From assembly GCA_946887065.1 (NCBI GenBank), contig CAMPKL010000278.1, positions 1 to 5,632 of the forward strand: a DNA stretch of 5,632 nt. The letters are read 5' to 3'. Below the pieces are notes generated by a model. That model did no database searches, was not told where the DNA came from, and saw only the letters and a list, made by a program, of their open reading frames with translations. The translations under genes were made by a program, and so were the position numbers. Shown piece after piece: positions 5,504 to 5,632 of this stretch. Each line of letters begins with the position of its first letter. Within the stretch, counting starts at the first letter, position 1. The DNA comes from an uncultured Bryobacterales bacterium (lineage in GTDB: Bacteria; Acidobacteriota; Terriglobia; Bryobacterales; UBA6623).

Positions 5504-5632
5504 GGTCTCCTGGCTTACGGCTTCAAGCGAATCAGGTGATTCGCCGGCGCCGATCCAACCTTCCCAAAGCTTTCGCCTCAGTGGCTTCTTGGACCGGCTC
5601 GCCGATTACAGTGGCGGGACCGCGCCGGAATT
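5491..5632 (-). promoter_or_regulatory. Cobalamin riboswitch aptamer (5' end outside the window)
   Basis: The RNA reads from 5632 downward. Conserved cobalamin-riboswitch blocks appear in the right order: CCCGCCACTGTAA (5618-5606), GAAGCCACTG (5588-5579), TGGGAAGG (5566-5559) and the B12 box AAGCCAGGAGACCTGCC (5516-5500). Between the third block and the B12 box is a variable arm, a near-perfect hairpin at 5544-5527 (GCGAATCA/TGATTCGC). The E. coli btuB leader has a hairpin in the same place. The P5 region can fold as AGGC-GAAA-GCTT with a GNRA tetraloop. The 5' strand of P1 and the early conserved blocks lie past the right edge, so the exact aptamer ends and promoter cannot be seen. In this family ligand binding lowers expression of uptake genes; here it would act on pduO and everything downstream. 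The ligand is most likely adenosylcobalamin, but its class cannot be fixed without the missing 5' part. Confidence 0.97.

Noticed and set aside
4949..5539. Long plus-strand frame across pduO, the leader and the riboswitch
   Set aside because: It is antisense to a clear PduO gene and runs into conserved riboswitch RNA; the translation has no recognisable domain.
1..5632. CRISPR array, insertion sequence, tRNA or rRNA
   Set aside because: No regular repeat-spacer pattern, no transposase-like frame with terminal inverted repeats, and no tRNA- or rRNA-like conserved sequence was seen on reading both strands.

Overview
The window is one minus-strand operon for vitamin B12 (cobalamin) capture, import and activation, under a cobalamin riboswitch. 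Reading 5'->3' on the minus strand (high to low coordinates), the order is: riboswitch aptamer (5632 to about 5491, its 5' part outside the window), a leader of about 195 nt, a PduO-type ATP:cob(I)alamin adenosyltransferase (5295-4720), a BtuB-type TonB-dependent outer-membrane receptor (4708-2306), a BtuF-type periplasmic binding protein (2289-1306), a BtuC-type FecCD permease (1309-221), and the first 74 codons of a BtuD-type ABC ATPase (224 to the left edge). The plus strand has no convincing gene.

The genes form one pathway. BtuB takes corrinoid across the outer membrane with TonB energy, BtuF carries it in the periplasm, BtuC and BtuD move it across the inner membrane, and PduO converts it to adenosylcobalamin. 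Adenosylcobalamin is the usual ligand of this riboswitch type, so the first gene probably makes the molecule that shuts the operon down. The genes are tightly packed: 11 nt between pduO and btuB, 16 nt between btuB and btuF, and 4-nt start/stop overlaps at btuF/btuC (GTGA) and btuC/btuD (TTGA). Only btuB starts with ATG; the others use GTG or TTG.

The organism is a diderm (TonB receptor with a terminal Phe) with fairly high GC. The receptor has an N-terminal carboxypeptidase-regulatory-like domain before its plug. That architecture is very common in Acidobacteriota (Solibacter/Bryobacter-like lineages) and also occurs in Bacteroidota. With this base composition I favour Acidobacteriota, but this is inference.

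The least ordinary part is the leader between the aptamer and pduO. It holds a short hairpin with a U6 tract next to the B12 box, a 25-codon open reading frame with its own Shine-Dalgarno-like sequence, and a 9-nt segment perfectly complementary to the ribosome-binding/start region of pduO. That segment can instead fold into a local hairpin. These are candidate expression-platform parts seen by eye, not demonstrated ones. The gene content is a known kind of system, and I see no evidence of a wholly new one.
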